Positions 14,164 to 15,162 of a stretch of DNA of 15,162 bases are shown here, in pieces. Within the stretch, counting starts at the first letter, position 1. Every line of letters starts with the position of its first letter. Origin of the DNA: Clostridiales bacterium UBA7044 (GTDB lineage: Bacteria > Bacillota > Clostridia > Oscillospirales > Oscillospiraceae); the NCBI GenBank assembly GCA_002493965.1, contig DLAP01000076.1, positions 1 through 15,162 of the forward strand, read 5' to 3'. The notes beneath the pieces were generated by a model. The model worked only from the letters and a program-made list of their open reading frames with translations, was not told where the DNA came from and did no database searches. The position numbers were made by a program, and so were the translations under genes.

Positions 14164-15162
14164 TCAGGGCGTATAGGGCTTAATCTTGCGAACCACGTCC
14201 AGAATGGTGCCGTCCCGGGCTTCCAGCACGGCCACCACCTTGTCCTCCCACTGAAGGTCGTCAGGGCGGCCCACCAGGGAGTAGGCTTTTTCCTTCAGAC
14301 TTTCGATGGTGACATGGGGGATGCCAGCCTTATCCAGGCACTCGATGAGGTCGGGCCGCAGGGGGTTGACCGCAATGCCGTAGTCCGTGACCAGCACATC
14401 CACGCAGTCCCCAGGGGTGGTGACGGTTACTACCTTCTCACAGACCGTCGCCATGCGGCCCCGGGTCAGGGGCGTGACGATGATGCAGACCTTACTGCCT
14501 GCCGCCGTGTCGGGATGGCCGCCAGGCGCGCCCCGGAGAACGCCGTCGGAGCCGGTGAGGACGTTGACGTTGAAGTCCGTGTCGATTTCCAGCGCCGCCA
14601 GCACCACAAAGTCCAGCTTGTTGACAAACGCGCCCTTGTTGGCGGGGTTGGCATACTGGGAGGCGGACATTTCATAGTGGCCGGGGGTCTGGTGGATGGA
14701 GCGGACAGCGTCCAGGTCAAAGTCCTGCACGTCGATCACCTTAGAAACCTTGCCCTTTTTCAGCAGCTCCACCATGGGGCCGCAAATGCCGCCGATGGCC
14801 CAGCCCATTTTGATGCCCCGCTCGTCCATGTACTTTTCCAGGAACAGGTTGGCAGCCAGAGACGGGCCGCCTACGCCGGTCTGGAAGGAGAAGCCGTCTT
14901 GAAACCAGGGGGTGGCGGCGATGACCTTGGCCACGTTCTCCGCCATCATCAGATCCCGGGGATTCTGGCTGATCCGGGCGGCGGCGGAGGCAATCTTCTT
15001 GGGGTTGCCGATGGAATCTACCACGACCACCGCGTCCACATCGATGGCTTCCACAGAGGCCGGGAAGTTGGGGAAGTCCACCAGGCAGTCCGTGACCACC
15101 ACCACATGATCCGCGTACTTGGCATCGGTCATGGCGTAACCCATGGAGCCGCAGTCGCTCTT
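14164..15162 (-). CDS. citF: Citrate lyase alpha subunit (citrate CoA-transferase), 5' end outside window
   Basis: The last 332 codons of citF are present; the family is about 510 residues, so roughly a third lies beyond the window edge. CitF moves the acetyl-carrier thiol ester onto citrate, giving citryl-ACP for cleavage to oxaloacetate by CitE. Recognisable family segments are GYAMTDAKYADHVVVVTD at the start, GFSFQTGVGGPSLAANLFLEKYM, ASQYANPANKGAF, and the highly conserved ALEIDTDFNVNVLTGSDGVLRGAPGGHPDTAAG, ending in DVLVTDYGIAVNPLRPDL. The frame is open up to base 15162, so the ATG at 15144 is internal, not the start. The other cit genes would be upstream, outside this window. The gene downstream is a broken citrate transporter. 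Confidence 0.93.
   Translation of the reverse strand, partial: KSDCGSMGYAMTDAKYADHVVVVTDCLVDFPNFPASVEAIDVDAVVVVDSIGNPKKIASAAARISQNPRDLMMAENVAKVIAATPWFQDGFSFQTGVGGPSLAANLFLEKYMDERGIKMGWAIGGICGPMVELLKKGKVSKVIDVQDFDLDAVRSIHQTPGHYEMSASQYANPANKGAFVNKLDFVVLAALEIDTDFNVNVLTGSDGVLRGAPGGHPDTAAGSKVCIIVTPLTRGRMATVCEKVVTVTTPGDCVDVLVTDYGIAVNPLRPDLIECLDKAGIPHVTIESLKEKAYSLVGRPDDLQWEDKVVAVLEARDGTILDVVRKIKPYTP

Noticed and set aside
1..15162. CRISPR array, tRNA, rRNA or phage genes
   Set aside because: No regularly spaced identical repeats, no cloverleaf or rRNA-like sequence and no phage proteins were seen.

Overview
The window looks like part of the chromosome of a GC-rich gut Clostridia, most likely Oscillospirales/Ruminococcaceae. 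This is an inference. It rests on Gram-positive style ribosome sites (AGGAGG), two lipobox lipoproteins, a MsmEFG/MdxEFG-type sugar importer with no ATPase beside it, and a dispersed repeat at the left edge that resembles repeats common in gut Firmicutes.

Layout. Bases 1-455 hold no gene: a hairpin-rich dispersed repeat, a 160-bp inverted-repeat element, then a terminator. Bases 456-6671 (minus strand) are one operon: substrate-binding lipoprotein, two permeases, a surface GH13 amylase and a TraX-like membrane protein. Bases 6672-7104 are its regulatory region. Bases 7105-10692 (minus) are a second operon: a GH133 debranching enzyme and a GH13 subfamily-31 alpha-glucosidase. Bases 10693-10971 are a divergent promoter region, followed by a LacI-family regulator on the plus strand and a bidirectional terminator at 12015-12060. 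Bases 12060-13165 (minus) are a pair of half-size chromate (CHR) transporter subunits. Bases 13390-15162 (minus) carry the 3' half of a citrate-lyase alpha subunit gene and the broken remnant of a CitMHS-type citrate transporter interrupted by a second copy of the 160-bp element.

How the genes work together. The lipoprotein amylase should cut starch outside the membrane. The binding protein and the two permeases should import the maltodextrins, powered by an ATPase encoded elsewhere. GH133 and the GH13_31 glucosidase should remove branches and 1,6 bonds in the cytoplasm. The LacI-type regulator probably controls both units: the hexamer GTTTCG/CGAAAC occurs nine times in the two intergenic regions, and the two enzyme/transport promoters share identical -35 and -10 hexamers (TTGACG, TATACT).

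The most unusual signal is the pair of ~160-bp elements (225-384 and 13938-14098). Each is flanked by a 4-bp direct duplication. Their core is conserved, but their arms differ in sequence between copies while remaining self-complementary within each copy. Paired changes and G-U pairs favour a folded plus-strand RNA or single-stranded DNA.
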